Source: Telopea speciosissima
Lineage: Eukaryota > Streptophyta > Magnoliopsida > Proteales > Proteaceae
Assembly: GCF_018873765.1 (NCBI RefSeq)
Contig: NC_057925.1
Span: 59,842,970 to 59,906,969, forward strand
Reading direction: 5' to 3'
DNA length: 64,000 nt
This document shows, piece after piece, positions 1 to 8,639 of this stretch; within the stretch, counting starts at the first letter, position 1; each line of letters opens with the position of its first letter. Below the pieces are notes generated by a model. It did no database searches, was not told the DNA's origin, and saw only the letters and a program-made list of their open reading frames with translations. The position numbers and the translations under genes are program-made.

Positions 1-1
1 C

Positions 2-535
2 CAACTCTCCGGTGAGATCCCCAAATCTTTGGGGGAAGTGGATTTCGTCAACATCGACTTGTCTCGGAACAAGCTTCAAGGGGACGCGTCGATGTTGTTC
101 AAGGCGGCAAAAGGGTCGCCGTGGAAGATTGATCTGTCGAGGAACATGTTGGAATTTAATCTATCGAAGGTGGAGTTGTGGGAAAAAATGGAGGTATTAG
201 ACATTTCGCACAATAAGATCTTTGGGAGTATACCAGAGGCGATAACGGGATTGAATTTGCAGCACTTGAACGTGAGTTATAATCGGTTGTGTGGAAGGAT
301 TCCCCAAGGCGGGAGTGTGCAGAACTCCGATTCATACTGCTTCTTCCACAACAAGTGCCTCTGTGGTTCGCCGCTTGCCGCTTGCCGCTTGCCGCTTGTA
401 AGTAGCGAACATCGACGATCCCGGAGTGCGAACACCGGATCAAACATACAGGTACGGATATTCCGTGGATCACATGTTTCCTCACAAAAAGCTGCTAATT
501 CTGCTTTTATGCATGGTACTATGAATGACACGTAG
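2..535 (+). pseudogene. PGIP-like leucine-rich repeat protein, 3' part, stop bypassed (copy 1)
   Basis: The frame from base 2 gives the last LRRs and C-terminal cap of a polygalacturonase-inhibiting protein (PGIP): QLSGEIPKS, IDLSRN, LDISHNKIFGSIPEAIT, then LCGRIPQGG and the cap cysteines in KCLCGSPLAAC. The family is secreted to the plant cell wall, where it binds fungal or insect polygalacturonases. The 5' part lies outside the window. The other copies show that translation should end just after the CLCG...C cap. Here four 7-bp units (371-398) shift the TAA at 399 out of frame, so the frame runs about 47 residues further, to 535, into sequence that looks non-coding. It is either a pseudogene or a protein with a new, probably harmful tail. 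Family assignment is firm; activity is doubtful. Confidence 0.85.
371..398 (+). repeat. 7-bp tandem repeat CCGCTTG x4 at the PGIP stop
   Basis: Four perfect CCGCTTG units directly precede TAAG. The equivalent site has three degenerate units in copy 3 (11994-12014), two in copy 2, and one in the inverted fragment. The block starts in codon phase 0, so only three units (21 bases) keep the following TAA in frame. Confidence 0.9.
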
Positions 536-639
536 TACTTGCTTTCAAATATTTGACTATCTTCGTTTTGTCGCTGTCTGATTGGATTGTAAAAATCAGG
601 ATTTAATAAATAAAAGATTGGAATTGGGTTCCGGATTGA

Positions 640-835
640 AATGGGGTATTGGCGTATTGCCATAATGGGCTGTTCTGGGTAAGGATCGAGATCTCTACTG
701 ATACTGATCCGATACCGATCCGGATCGGTCAATTTTGATTTTACTTTTCATTAAAAATTCTTACAATACGATACTAATGCAATTCGGTTGATCCGATACC
801 AATATCTCAATCCATGATTTTGGGATCTTTTTTGG
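640..835. repeat. Degenerate GATCCGATACC-word repeat
   Basis: This stretch is built from short variants of GATCCGATACCGATC and ATACGATACTAAT. Blocks with the same vocabulary occur at 33335-33725, 35990-36155 and 36410-36815. There is no coding potential. The rest of 536-980 is AT-rich spacer in which I see nothing else. Confidence 0.6.
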
Positions 836-980
836 ATTGAAATCAATTCAAAAAATGGGTTTAAAAGATTGGGAGGGTTTCACAACAAAATCCTTTCCAG
901 CATGCCAATGCACATCGGTGCCTTGGGGCATGTGTCGGATGGCTGAAGGTGTGCGTTGCGCTCAATGGTGCACTGGATAA

Positions 981-1184
981 GATCCGGAATTTGGATCCTC
1001 TACTGCTGAGTTGCCCAGTAGGACCGTGCTGCCTAGACACTGTGTTGTGCGCAAAGTCCACCTTAGCCCAGCCCAAACGCCTTACCCGAATGAGGGTAAA
1101 GCGATCTTTACACGTAGCATCGTGTCTAGGCAGCACGATCCTGCCGGGTAGCTCGACAATAGAGGATCTGGATCCTAAGATCCG
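981..1184. mobile_element. Hairpin MITE-like element, family 1 (copy A)
   Basis: The left arm (GGATCCTCTACTGCTGAG..., CGTGCTGCCTAGACAC) is repeated in inverted form on the right (GTGTCTAGGCAGCACG, CAATAGAGGATCTGGATCC). The centre holds an inverted GCCTTACCC/GGGTAAAGC pair. Related hairpins lie at 6008, 12235 and 19981. The bases from 1185 to 1464 hold only a short GA run. Confidence 0.75.
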
Positions 1185-1657
1185 GACTCAAGGGTTTTTT
1201 ATGAGGGTAGTGTAAGAAGGAATGTGCAATTGGAGACTGGAAAATGATATCATTCATTTGCATCTACATGGATCCACATGATCAGAATGAGAGAGAGAGA
1301 GCCCTGACCTGCCAACCCCATCTCTTCATGTGCCAAACAAAACCCCTTCTTTCTGTATAACAAGCAAACTAAAATCAATCGACTTCAATAGATACTTCTG
1401 AAGCCAATGGCTTCCAATGGATTCTTCTTTTTCTTTCCTCTTGTATAGTAAATTTGTTGAGTTTCCGCAGGAAAAGGTATAACACAAATTATGAAAGTGT
1501 TATGTTCTCCTTGCATGTTATACACCCGATACATCTTTGGCTTGAGAAGAACCAGCGCCAACGGACATGGGTAAGTTGATACCTCAGATTTGCATCAATC
1601 AATGAAGAAGAATGAATTCCTTTTTAAATGAAAATTCTTTGATTTTGGTTTGACTTA

Positions 1658-3170
1658 GGCTCTTTTTGGTATGCCTTTTATTTTTTAGGGTTAATTTCAA
1701 ATGTCCTCTGAAAATGGTTAAACTTACAATTGTTTTTTTGAATTTTCATTAATTTCACGTGCACCCCTGCTTTCCAAGCTAAGTACCACTATAGTCCCTC
1801 TTTTTTTTTTTTCAAGTAAAGTCATTTTGGTTATAACGGATCTATCTAACGGGAGGGACTATAGTGGTACTTAGTTTGGAAAGCAGAGGTGCACGTGAAA
1901 TTAGTGAAAGTTCAGGAAGGCAATTGTAAGTTTAGCCATTTTCAGGGGGCATTTGAAAATAACCCTTTTTATTTTTACCTACTTACCAAAAATCATTTGT
2001 GAAAACCATTTTTTGTCAAAACAGAAAAATCGTTTGGTAACCACTACACAAAATAGATTGTAGACAAAAAAATATGTTTGGCATATCTGTGTACATAATA
2101 GTTTTCTGAAGTGGGTGGGTAGAGAGATGCCACCTTTACCCATCTTCCTTCCCAAAGCATAAACTCATAACCGAGTTGCTGGGTATCAATCTCTTTGAAT
2201 TTTTCTTATTTTATTTTGAAATTTTGGGTTTAGATCACCCATCCATATGCGATTTAATCCCCTAAGATCCAGATCCGAAAATCTTTTCTTGGAATGACTC
2301 TCTCACGGTTTCTTCTTCTTAGTTTTCAAATCAGACACATCTTGCAAGGTAGAGATTCAACAGCAGATCAAGGCATTGAGACTCTCCTTTTCTGTAGCTT
2401 CCAAAACCGTACTTCCCTGTACCAACCACACCACCGAAACCCCTTTAAAACCCATTATTTAGTAGGTAGAAGCCAATGACATTTCAGCATGGCCTGCTTC
2501 AAGTTCCTGAAGTTCAACATTAGAAAAATGGTCTTCACTCACGGTTTCCTTCAAGCTTTGTTTTTTTTTTTTTAAGTAAAAACAACAGAGAATGAAAATT
2601 TTCAAGTACAATAGGCAATCAAACCTTGTTTTCCTCATAAATTTGTGTGTCCTCCATCCATTGCTAGAAATCTATTGAGCAATGGTTATATTCATTCCAG
2701 AAAAAGAAATAACATAAAACCCCCAAACCATCCAGAGAGAGAGAGGCTTACGCAAATAGTGCAGGGTTGAAAGGAGGAGAAGAGAAACGAACAAGAGTCA
2801 GAGATGAGGGACGAGAGAGAGGAGGCGGACTGTGAATGTTTAGGGTTGGAACGAAAAGAAAAGATGAGTGAGAGATGGACGAGAGAGAAGGGTTTTGGGA
2901 TGTAATCTTGGGCATTTAGCATTTTGTCCTCAAAACATATCTATTGCAGCCACGTGCATGTTAACTCAGCGAAAAAGTAGCGAAAAACAGTTTTCAGCTA
3001 AAAATCATAAATGACTTTCAACATCTTTTTGAATTTGGGTTTTTTTCAATCCTTTTTAAATAGAAATAGGCTCTATAAACGATACCAAACGCAACCAAAA
3101 ACGTTTTTTAAGACAAAAATCAAAAACAAAATCTATACCAAAGACGCCTTTAAAAAAGTATTTTTTGTTG
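1658..3170. mobile_element. About 1.5-kb insertion with degenerate terminal inverted repeats
   Basis: Relative to the copy 3 flank (near 12848-12930) this whole stretch is extra. The left end reads GGCTCTTTTTGGTATGCC, and the reverse complement of the right end reads AAAGGCGTCTTTGGTATAG, so the ends are related inverted sequences. The inside has no long credible coding frame. It is probably a non-autonomous DNA transposon of unknown superfamily, and it contains the MITE at 1687-1966. Confidence 0.6.
1687..1966. mobile_element. 280-bp MITE with long inverted repeats
   Basis: The left arm starts AGGGTTAATTTCAAATG and the right arm ends CATTTGAAAATAACCCT. Both arms carry CACGTGCACCCCTGCTTTCC and GTACCACTATAGTCCCTC or their complements. 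It is flanked by near-identical TTTTATTTTT runs, a plausible target-site duplication of about 10 bp. It is nested inside the larger insertion. Confidence 0.8.
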
Positions 3171-3413
3171 GGGGTTACAGATAGCTGTGGTTGAGACTAG
3201 AGAAGTGTGTCATCATTGGTGGATGAAGGAAGCACTAGGCAGACCGGTTAGGCGTTTGATGCAATCACCAGAGTACGATGGTTGTTGGCAAGTTGTAATT
3301 CCCAATTCTAGTGCAGGTTAGAAATTTTCAGCTTTTTTTTAAAATATTTTATGACCAAAGATTTCATACACGATTGTACAAGTGTGCAAACGTTCGTATC
3401 CCGAAAAGGATTG

Positions 3414-3566
3414 CCTCCAACGCTAGAGTCTGCAACCCCGCTACATGACAGAGAAAATAGGGGTGGGGTGGTCATTCCCACCTGGGCCTCACATGTGAAA
3501 TGCCGCACACCCCTCTGTTTTCTTTGTTGTTTAGCGGGGCTGGAAACTCTAGCGCTGGATGGGAGC
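3414..3566. mobile_element. Hairpin element with GTGGTCATT core (copy B)
   Basis: The left arm CCAACGCTAGAGTCTGCAAC and the right arm CTGGAAACTCTAGCGCTGG are inverted repeats, as are ACCCCGCTA and TAGCGGGG. The centre reads GGGGTGGTCATTCCC. It is absent from the matching flank of copy 3, so it is an insertion. Confidence 0.65.
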
Positions 3567-3686
3567 CAAGTCCTTCGTATCTTCTCTCACATAAGTTGGA
3601 AAAAGTCAAAACCCCCCAAACTCTATTTAAGCCTCAAAACTCCCGCACTGTCACGTGCACGACTTACATAGAATTATCTAAAAAAT

Positions 3687-3832
3687 TATCTGCTCCATTT
3701 CTTGCTTGGTCCATTTTCCCAAGTCCCTCTAATAGGGGGGGTTGGATCCTAGCCGGACAATATGTTTGGGCAGGGGGTAGGGTGGTCATTCCCCCCCCCT
3801 ATTAGAGAGACTTGGGGAAATGGAGTAGATAA
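3687..3832. mobile_element. Hairpin element with GTGGTCATT core (copy C)
   Basis: CTGCTCCATTTCTTGC...CCCAAGTCCCTCTAATAGGGG on the left mirrors CCCCTATTAGAGAGACTTGGGGAAATGGAGTAG on the right. The core is AGGGTGGTCATTCCCC. It is an insertion relative to the copy 3 flank. Confidence 0.75.
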
Positions 3833-3942
3833 AGATCCATCCCCATATTTTATTCTGACTTTTGAGAAAACCCATTAAGGTTTGGAATCGTTTCTTTTTT
3901 TTTCCAGGGCCAATCAAGGTCAATCTAGGGATCTTTGTCCCC

Positions 3943-4106
3943 TCCAGACTCCAGTTCCCTGCCCGGCCCAGTTCCCCCAGTGCCTCTAATAAGGGGGGCG
4001 CAATGATCACCCTATCCCTGCCCTAACACTCTGCCCGGGTGGGGCCCACCATCCCTTTATTAGAGGCACTGAGAAACTGGGTCGGGCATAGAACTGGAGG
4101 AGATAA
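3943..4106. mobile_element. Hairpin element (copy D)
   Basis: The inverted arms are CTCCAGTTCCCTGCCCGGCC...AGTGCCTCTAATAAGG and CCTTTATTAGAGGCACT...CGGGCATAGAACTGGAG. The core AATGATCACCCTATCCC is a reversed variant of the GGGTGGTCATT core. The arms resemble half-element sequence at 22205-22265 (CCAATTCCCTGCCCAGTCC). Confidence 0.75.
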
Positions 4107-4405
4107 GTTAACCCGATGTTGAGTGCGAGTCAGGATTGAATTTCTTTCATGTGTCAGGTCTGGTTAGGTAGGGATGGACTTGGGCCTAGGCGCAGCTAAA
4201 GGGACTCAAGGTTGGATTGAAATTTTAAAAAATCCGGCTCAACCTAACCTTATTGCATCCCTATTGGAGGTTGTAGTGATAGTGGTGGTGTGGTGTAAGT
4301 ATTCCAAAGTATAATTTCATAAAAGTTGAGTACACTAGGCGCATTTTCTCCAAAACATTGGGTACCCTCCCCAAATTATGTCTCATTTACCTAAATGAAT
4401 GTGCG

Positions 4406-5860
4406 TTTTTGACAAATGCCCCCCTGAAAATGCCTATTTGTCCAAATGCTCACTACAACTTTTCTAATTATAAACTCCTCCTTACTTTCAAAACAGTGTA
4501 GTACTTTGGTCCAGTTCGTTAGTCTAAAACGATAGAAGTTAGTTTTAGGGGATTTAATGATCAAAATGCCCTTATGAGAAAAGTCAATCAAAATTAAAGA
4601 GCAAAGTGATCAAATTGCCCTCATCTTCTCCAAATAGTTTAGGGTTTGAAATAAAAATCGATAAAAACCCTAAAATCATTCAAGAAACCATCTTCCCCAA
4701 ATCCGTTTCATTGTTAAACCCTAATTTTGTTGTTTCTTCAAATTTCTGAATGGATGGTCCTTACTATTTGATTACGATTTTCCCCAAATCCGTTTCATTG
4801 TTAAACCCTAATTTTGTTGTTTCTTCAATTTTCTGAACGGATGGTCCTTACTATTTGATTATGATTCTTCAAATTCTTCATGCTTTATTGCCCTGCTTGA
4901 GAATGTCTCAAACACCATCAAATTACCTTTTTTTTTCTGATTTTGGGAATAAGTTCGGAAACAAAACCTAACTCATTAATCCTGACTTGCAGGCATAACC
5001 ATGTCACATGACTTTCTTCTTCAAAGCTTCCGTAGTTTGGACTCTAGCAAACCCAGTTGAATTAGTTGTTTTAGCCGTTGGAAATTGGAATAAAATGATT
5101 AGAATTCAAAAAGACTCTCCAGAGATAGAAGCAGCTTTCTTTTATTGGCTTAGGTTTGTATACTCAAGTTCAAATCATTGCTGAGGAGGGCAAATTGGCA
5201 GATTTTTGGTATTGAGTAGGAGTAGGAGTATTCAACGGGATAACGGAGGTTGTTTGTTTCCATCTTTCCGTTGCAGTGCTGGTATTGAGTAGGAGTATTC
5301 GTGCCATTATGTACTCTGAGTCCTCCATGGGACCTGGGGGAAGACATGGATTTTAAACAAAAGCATTTGCAGTTTATTGAAGCGGCACTTGAATGCTAGG
5401 GGTTTGATTCCACCATATCCGAGTGAGGCTCCTGAATTAACAGAATAAAATTGATGGTTTCACCAAAAAAAAAAAAAAAACGAAATTAATAAGGAAATCA
5501 AAATTCACATAACCGGTAATTAATTTTGTTTCTCAATGAGGGAATTGTTTAGAGTTTGCAAAGGATTTGGGGAAGATGGTTTTTTGAATAATTTTAGGGT
5601 TTTTTTAAAATTTTATTTCAAATCCTAAACTATTTGGGGAAGATGAGGGCAATTTGGTCACTTTACTCTTTAATTTTGGTTGGTTTTTTTCATAAGGCCA
5701 TTTTGGTCATTAAATCCCCTAAAACTAACCTCTAATGTTCCAGACTAACGGACTGGACCAAAGTGCTACACTGTTTTGAAAGTAAGAGGAATTTACAATT
5801 AGAAAAATTGTAGGAGGCATTTGGACAAATTGGCATTTTCAGGGGGGCATTTGTCAAAAA
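4406..5860. mobile_element. 1.45-kb Mutator-like non-autonomous element
   Basis: The terminal inverted repeats are about 298 bp long (4406-4703 and 5563-5860). They start TTTTTGACAAATGCCCCC and run inward through CTCATCTTC...CAAATAGTTTAGG. Such long inverted ends point to a MULE-type element. Inside is an 87-bp direct repeat (starting near 4693 and 4780) containing TTGTTAAACCCTAATTTTG. There is no transposase frame. No clear 9-bp target duplication is visible. The right end lies about 18 bp from the inverted PGIP fragment, so the insertion interrupts that gene's 3' flank. Confidence 0.75.
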
Positions 5861-5877
5861 TCCAATAAATATTATAT

Positions 5878-6003
5878 GTAGAAGAGCACATGCTTGGTGT
5901 CTTGGCTCGTGTACGTTCGTTGCTTTACAAGTGGCGAACCACAGAGGCACTTGTTGTGGTAGAAGGCGTAGGAATCGAAGTTCTGAACGTTACCACCTTG
6001 GGG
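5878..6003 (-). pseudogene. PGIP 3'-end fragment, inverted (copy 4)
   Basis: On the minus strand this encodes PQGGNVQNFDSYAFYHNKCLCGSPL, the C-terminal cap of a PGIP. It then reads past the expected end (VKQRTY...) because only one 7-bp unit (CCACTTG) precedes TAAAG. Downstream sequence (ACGAGCCAAGACACCAAGC) matches the 3' flank of copy 2. The 5' side ends at the hairpin element 6008-6193, and no upstream LRR sequence follows it, so the rest of the gene is lost. Confidence 0.85.
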
Positions 6004-6007
6004 TGCT

Positions 6008-6193
6008 GACACAAATCTTCTACGTTGCACTGCCCTGTCCTGCTTGTGTTGCACAGACATAGGGCCATGCACAACGACCGCCTTACCCCCGCTCAAGCAA
6101 GGTGCTCAGGCAGGGGTAAGGCGGTCAATGTGTGCCGCCTTGTGTCTGCATAGCACGGCAAGACAGGCAGCCCTCCCCGTAGAAGATCTAAAT
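6008..6193. mobile_element. Hairpin MITE-like element, family 1 (copy E)
   Basis: Left arm ATCTTCTACGTTGCACTGCC and right arm GGCAGCCCTCCCCGTAGAAGAT are inverted repeats, as are GACCGCCTTACCCCCGC and GGGGTAAGGCGGTC around the centre. It sits exactly at the broken 5' side of the inverted PGIP fragment. Confidence 0.75.
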
Positions 6194-6214
6194 TCCATGG
6201 TTGATCCCTTCAAA

Positions 6215-6682
6215 CAGCCTTTGCATTAAATGATTGTAACTCCATTCAAACGGTTACACATTTGAATGCTCAATATGCAATTAGCAGTTACACCACCACA
6301 TTCTCTGGTCTCGTTCTTGATGCATAGAATTGTTTGACCCACTTCCATTCCACGGTTTCAATAAACTTATAATTCAAAACCTTATGAACTACAGTCTACA
6401 GATTGTTATTTGGTAAAGCTTTGTTTACCATTAAAAAAAAATAAACAAATTACTTCAACAAATAGAAAATTTCTACTTCCCTTTTTATTTTCAATTACTA
6501 GAGTAAGCACTGAATTAAAAATAATAAATAAAAAATGAAAGAAAAAAAAAGATAGTAATTACAAATTAATTCAAGGGTGAGATCGGTTCCACCATACCCA
6601 TCCTCAAAAAGGATAAATTCAGAAGTTCTCGTGGTTCTGAACTCACGGATCAGTCGTCTTCCAGAGCTCCAAACAGAACACC
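6215..6682 (+). promoter_or_regulatory. Shared upstream region of PGIP copy 2
   Basis: This stretch matches the sequence upstream of copy 3 (10494-10973). Shared elements are CATTAAATGATTGTAACTC, ACATTTGAATGCTCA, CCCTTTTTATTTTC...AAGCACTGA, CAGGGTGAGAT and the leader GAACTCACGGATCAGTC. TTGACC, a W-box-like word, occurs at 6332. GGATAAATTCA near 6610 is a weak TATA candidate. The promoter role is inferred from position and conservation only. Confidence 0.45.
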
Positions 6683-7970
6683 ATGGAAGCCAGTCCCACC
6701 ACCCGACTCTCCTATTTCCCAACTCTCCTTCTCCTGTCCTTTCTCCCAACGCCTTCTTCTTCTTCTTCTTCTCGATCTCTGGCCACATCTGTTAGCTGCA
6801 ACAAACAGGATTACACAGCACTGATGAAGATCAAGGCATCACTTCTCAACCCACACCACTTGGCATCTTGGATTCCCAACACCGATTGCTGCAACTGGTC
6901 CTTCGTGAAGTGCACCTCCAACACTAACCTCAACACCGAACTCTCCATCTTCGAAGCCAACATCTCTGGCCAAATCCCTGCCGAGGTGGGCGACCTCACA
7001 TACCTCAACTACCTCGCCTTCCAACAAATCACCAACCTCACCGGAACCATCACAAAACTCAAGTTCCTCGGCACACTCCTACGCTGCTGTAACAATCTCT
7101 CTGGTCCAATCCCTTCTTTCCTCGGCCAACTCACCAACCTCGTCTACCTCGAGCTCAACTTCAACCAGTTCTCCGGTTCGATCCCTTCCTTTCTCTCCGA
7201 CATCTTCAATTTAAGAACACTCTACCTCGACCACAACAGACTCAGCGGATCTATTCCCGAATCATTAGGTAAATCCATTTCATGGCTCATCCTTTCTGAC
7301 AACCAGCTCTCCGGTAAGATCCCCAAATCCTTTGGGGATGCGCATTTCGACTACATCAACTTGTTGCGGAACAAGCTTGAAGGGGACGCGTCGATGTTGT
7401 TTATCAGTCATAACAGCTTTCTATCTTGGGACTTACCATCATTACATGCAATCCCATGCAATCCTATCTTACCATTAGTTAGCTTTCTATAGAGAGAGAT
7501 GTGACTGAAAGAATATTGAGATTGAGAGATATTGCATACAATAATAGAAAGCTAACTAATGGTAAGATAGGATTGCATGGGATTGTATGTAATGATGGTA
7601 AGTGCCAAGATGAAACAATGGGGTTGCATGTAATGATGGTAAGTGCCAAGATGAAAAGCTGTTATGACTGATATTGTTCAAGGCAAATGGTTCGACGTGG
7701 AATATTGAAGTGGCGAGCAATACGTTGGCCTTTAATCTATCGAAGGTGGGTTTCGCCAAGAACTTGTGGCGCTTGGACATTTCGCACAACAAAATCTTTG
7801 GGAGTATACCAGAGACGATAACGGGATCAATTGAGCATTTGAACGTGAGTTATAATCAGTTGTGTGGAAAGATCCCTCAAGGTGGTAAGGTTCAAAAATT
7901 CGATTCCTACTCCTTCTACCATAACAATGTGGTTCGCCGCTCGCCGCTTGTAAAGCAGCGGCGAATGTAG
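6683..7970 (+). pseudogene. PGIP-like gene disrupted by a MITE (copy 2)
   Basis: The ATG at 6683 (context ACACCATGG) starts a secreted LRR protein. It has a hydrophobic signal peptide (LLLLSFLPTP), the N-terminal cap with CNKQDYTALMKIK and NTDCCNW, then extracellular-type LRRs (NLSGPIPSFLGQL, LSDNQLSGKIPKSF). After DASMLF the frame enters the 272-bp element at 7402-7673 and stops at 7492. Downstream, the PGIP frame resumes (LDISHNKIFGSIPETIT, LCGKIPQGG). Compared with copy 3 it has also lost 12 bp in one LRR (GTI-TKLKF, no PST) and 7 bp (ATGCCTC) at the C-terminal cysteine motif, giving NNVVRRSPLVKQ in place of NKCLCGSPL. It is intronless, as is usual for many PGIPs. Almost certainly non-functional. 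Confidence 0.9.
7402..7673. mobile_element. 272-bp MITE inside PGIP copy 2
   Basis: The perfect ends TATCAGTCATAACAGCTT and AGCTGTTATGACTGATA form terminal inverted repeats, with further complementarity through ACTTACCATCATTACATGCA to TTAGTTAGCTTTCTAT. A 5-bp TTGTT flanks it on both sides (7397-7401, 7674-7678), and copy 1 shows the empty site GATGTTGTTCAAGG. The right arm carries an extra internal duplication of TAATGATGGTAAGTGCCAAG. There is no coding capacity. The superfamily is undetermined. Confidence 0.92.
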
Positions 7971-8099
7971 ACGAGCCCAGACACCAAGCGTGTAATAAAA
8001 CGTCTGGATAGGATAGAATTAGGTGCGTGCTGGTTACGTGTTTCGGCACAAACTCCTGCAGTCCTGTGTAACCTAACCTATAACCTAACCTAAGCCCAA

Positions 8100-8345
8100 C
8101 AAAAAAAATTACTTTTTAAAGTCAAACCAGAATCAGAGAGTTTTCATTTAAAAGAGGAATTCATTCTTCTTCATTGATTGGTGCAAATCTGTGTTATCAA
8201 CTTACTTATCTTTCGTTCGTTCTTCTCAGGCCAAAGATGAATTTGCTCTATAACATGCGAGGAGAACATAACAATTTCATAATTTGTATTATATACCTTT
8301 TGTTGCCAAAGCCCCCCATTCACCCAATTTACTATGCAAGAGGAA
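8100..8345 (+). repeat. PGIP 3'-flank segment shared by three copies
   Basis: This stretch, from AAAGTCAAACCAGAATCAG through TTCTTCTCAGGCCAAAGATG to GAGGAAAACGCGCTC, matches 12925-13153 directly and 1465-1657 in inverted orientation. It marks the paralogous 3' flank of each PGIP copy. TTCTTCTCAG followed by CCAAAGATG resembles a splice acceptor and exon, but no credible frame follows. Confidence 0.75.
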
Positions 8346-8429
8346 AACGCGCTCAAGGAAAAAAAAATTTAGTGAATGAGGTTGGGGTTTCACACTTTCG
8401 TTCAATATAGGCACTAAAAAATTAAAATT

Positions 8430-8612
8430 GTAAATCGCATTAGAACACAAGATCGGGCTCAATTCGAGGCTTCAACCCTAATCCGACCCTGACGTAGGGT
8501 CAGAAATTCCCAATCCTAACTCACTTTTAAGACCAGGGTATCTCATTCTAGACCTTATTCAAACTCAGGGCTGACTCAGACTGACAAGGTCAAACTTACA
8601 CCCCTAACCACC
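8430..8612. repeat. Degenerate CCCTGACTCA-word repeat ending CTTACACCCCTAA
   Basis: This is a run of variants of CCCTAATCCGACCC and CAGGGCTGACTCAGAC. It ends AAACTTACACCCCTAAC, the complement of the AGGGGTGTAA end seen in other word repeats. A sister copy lies at 13385-13535. Confidence 0.6.
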
Positions 8613-8639
8613 ACTACCACAGCTGCCTAACCCCAGCCC

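Larger units (their letters stand above)
1465..6003 (-). other. Inverted PGIP paralogous block with nested insertions
   Basis: Read on the minus strand, this block matches the 3' end and 3' flank of PGIP copy 3 (about 11930-13150) in the same order. The PGIP tail is at 6003-5878. The ...CCCAATGTTTTGGAGAAAATGCG segment is near 4350, the GAAACGATTCCAAACC segment near 3890, the CTTGCCAACAAC...CCACCAATGATGACACA segment at 3300-3205, and the AAATCTGAG...CCAAAGATG segment at 1600-1520. Between these matches sit elements absent from copy 3: 1658-3170, three hairpins, and 4406-5860. It is therefore an inverted duplicate opened up by insertions. Confidence 0.8.

Noticed and set aside
981-1184. Hairpins as CRISPR or miRNA precursors
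   Set aside because: There is no repeat-spacer array and this is plant DNA. The hairpins recur as dispersed elements with insertion evidence, and a miRNA role cannot be judged without small-RNA data.
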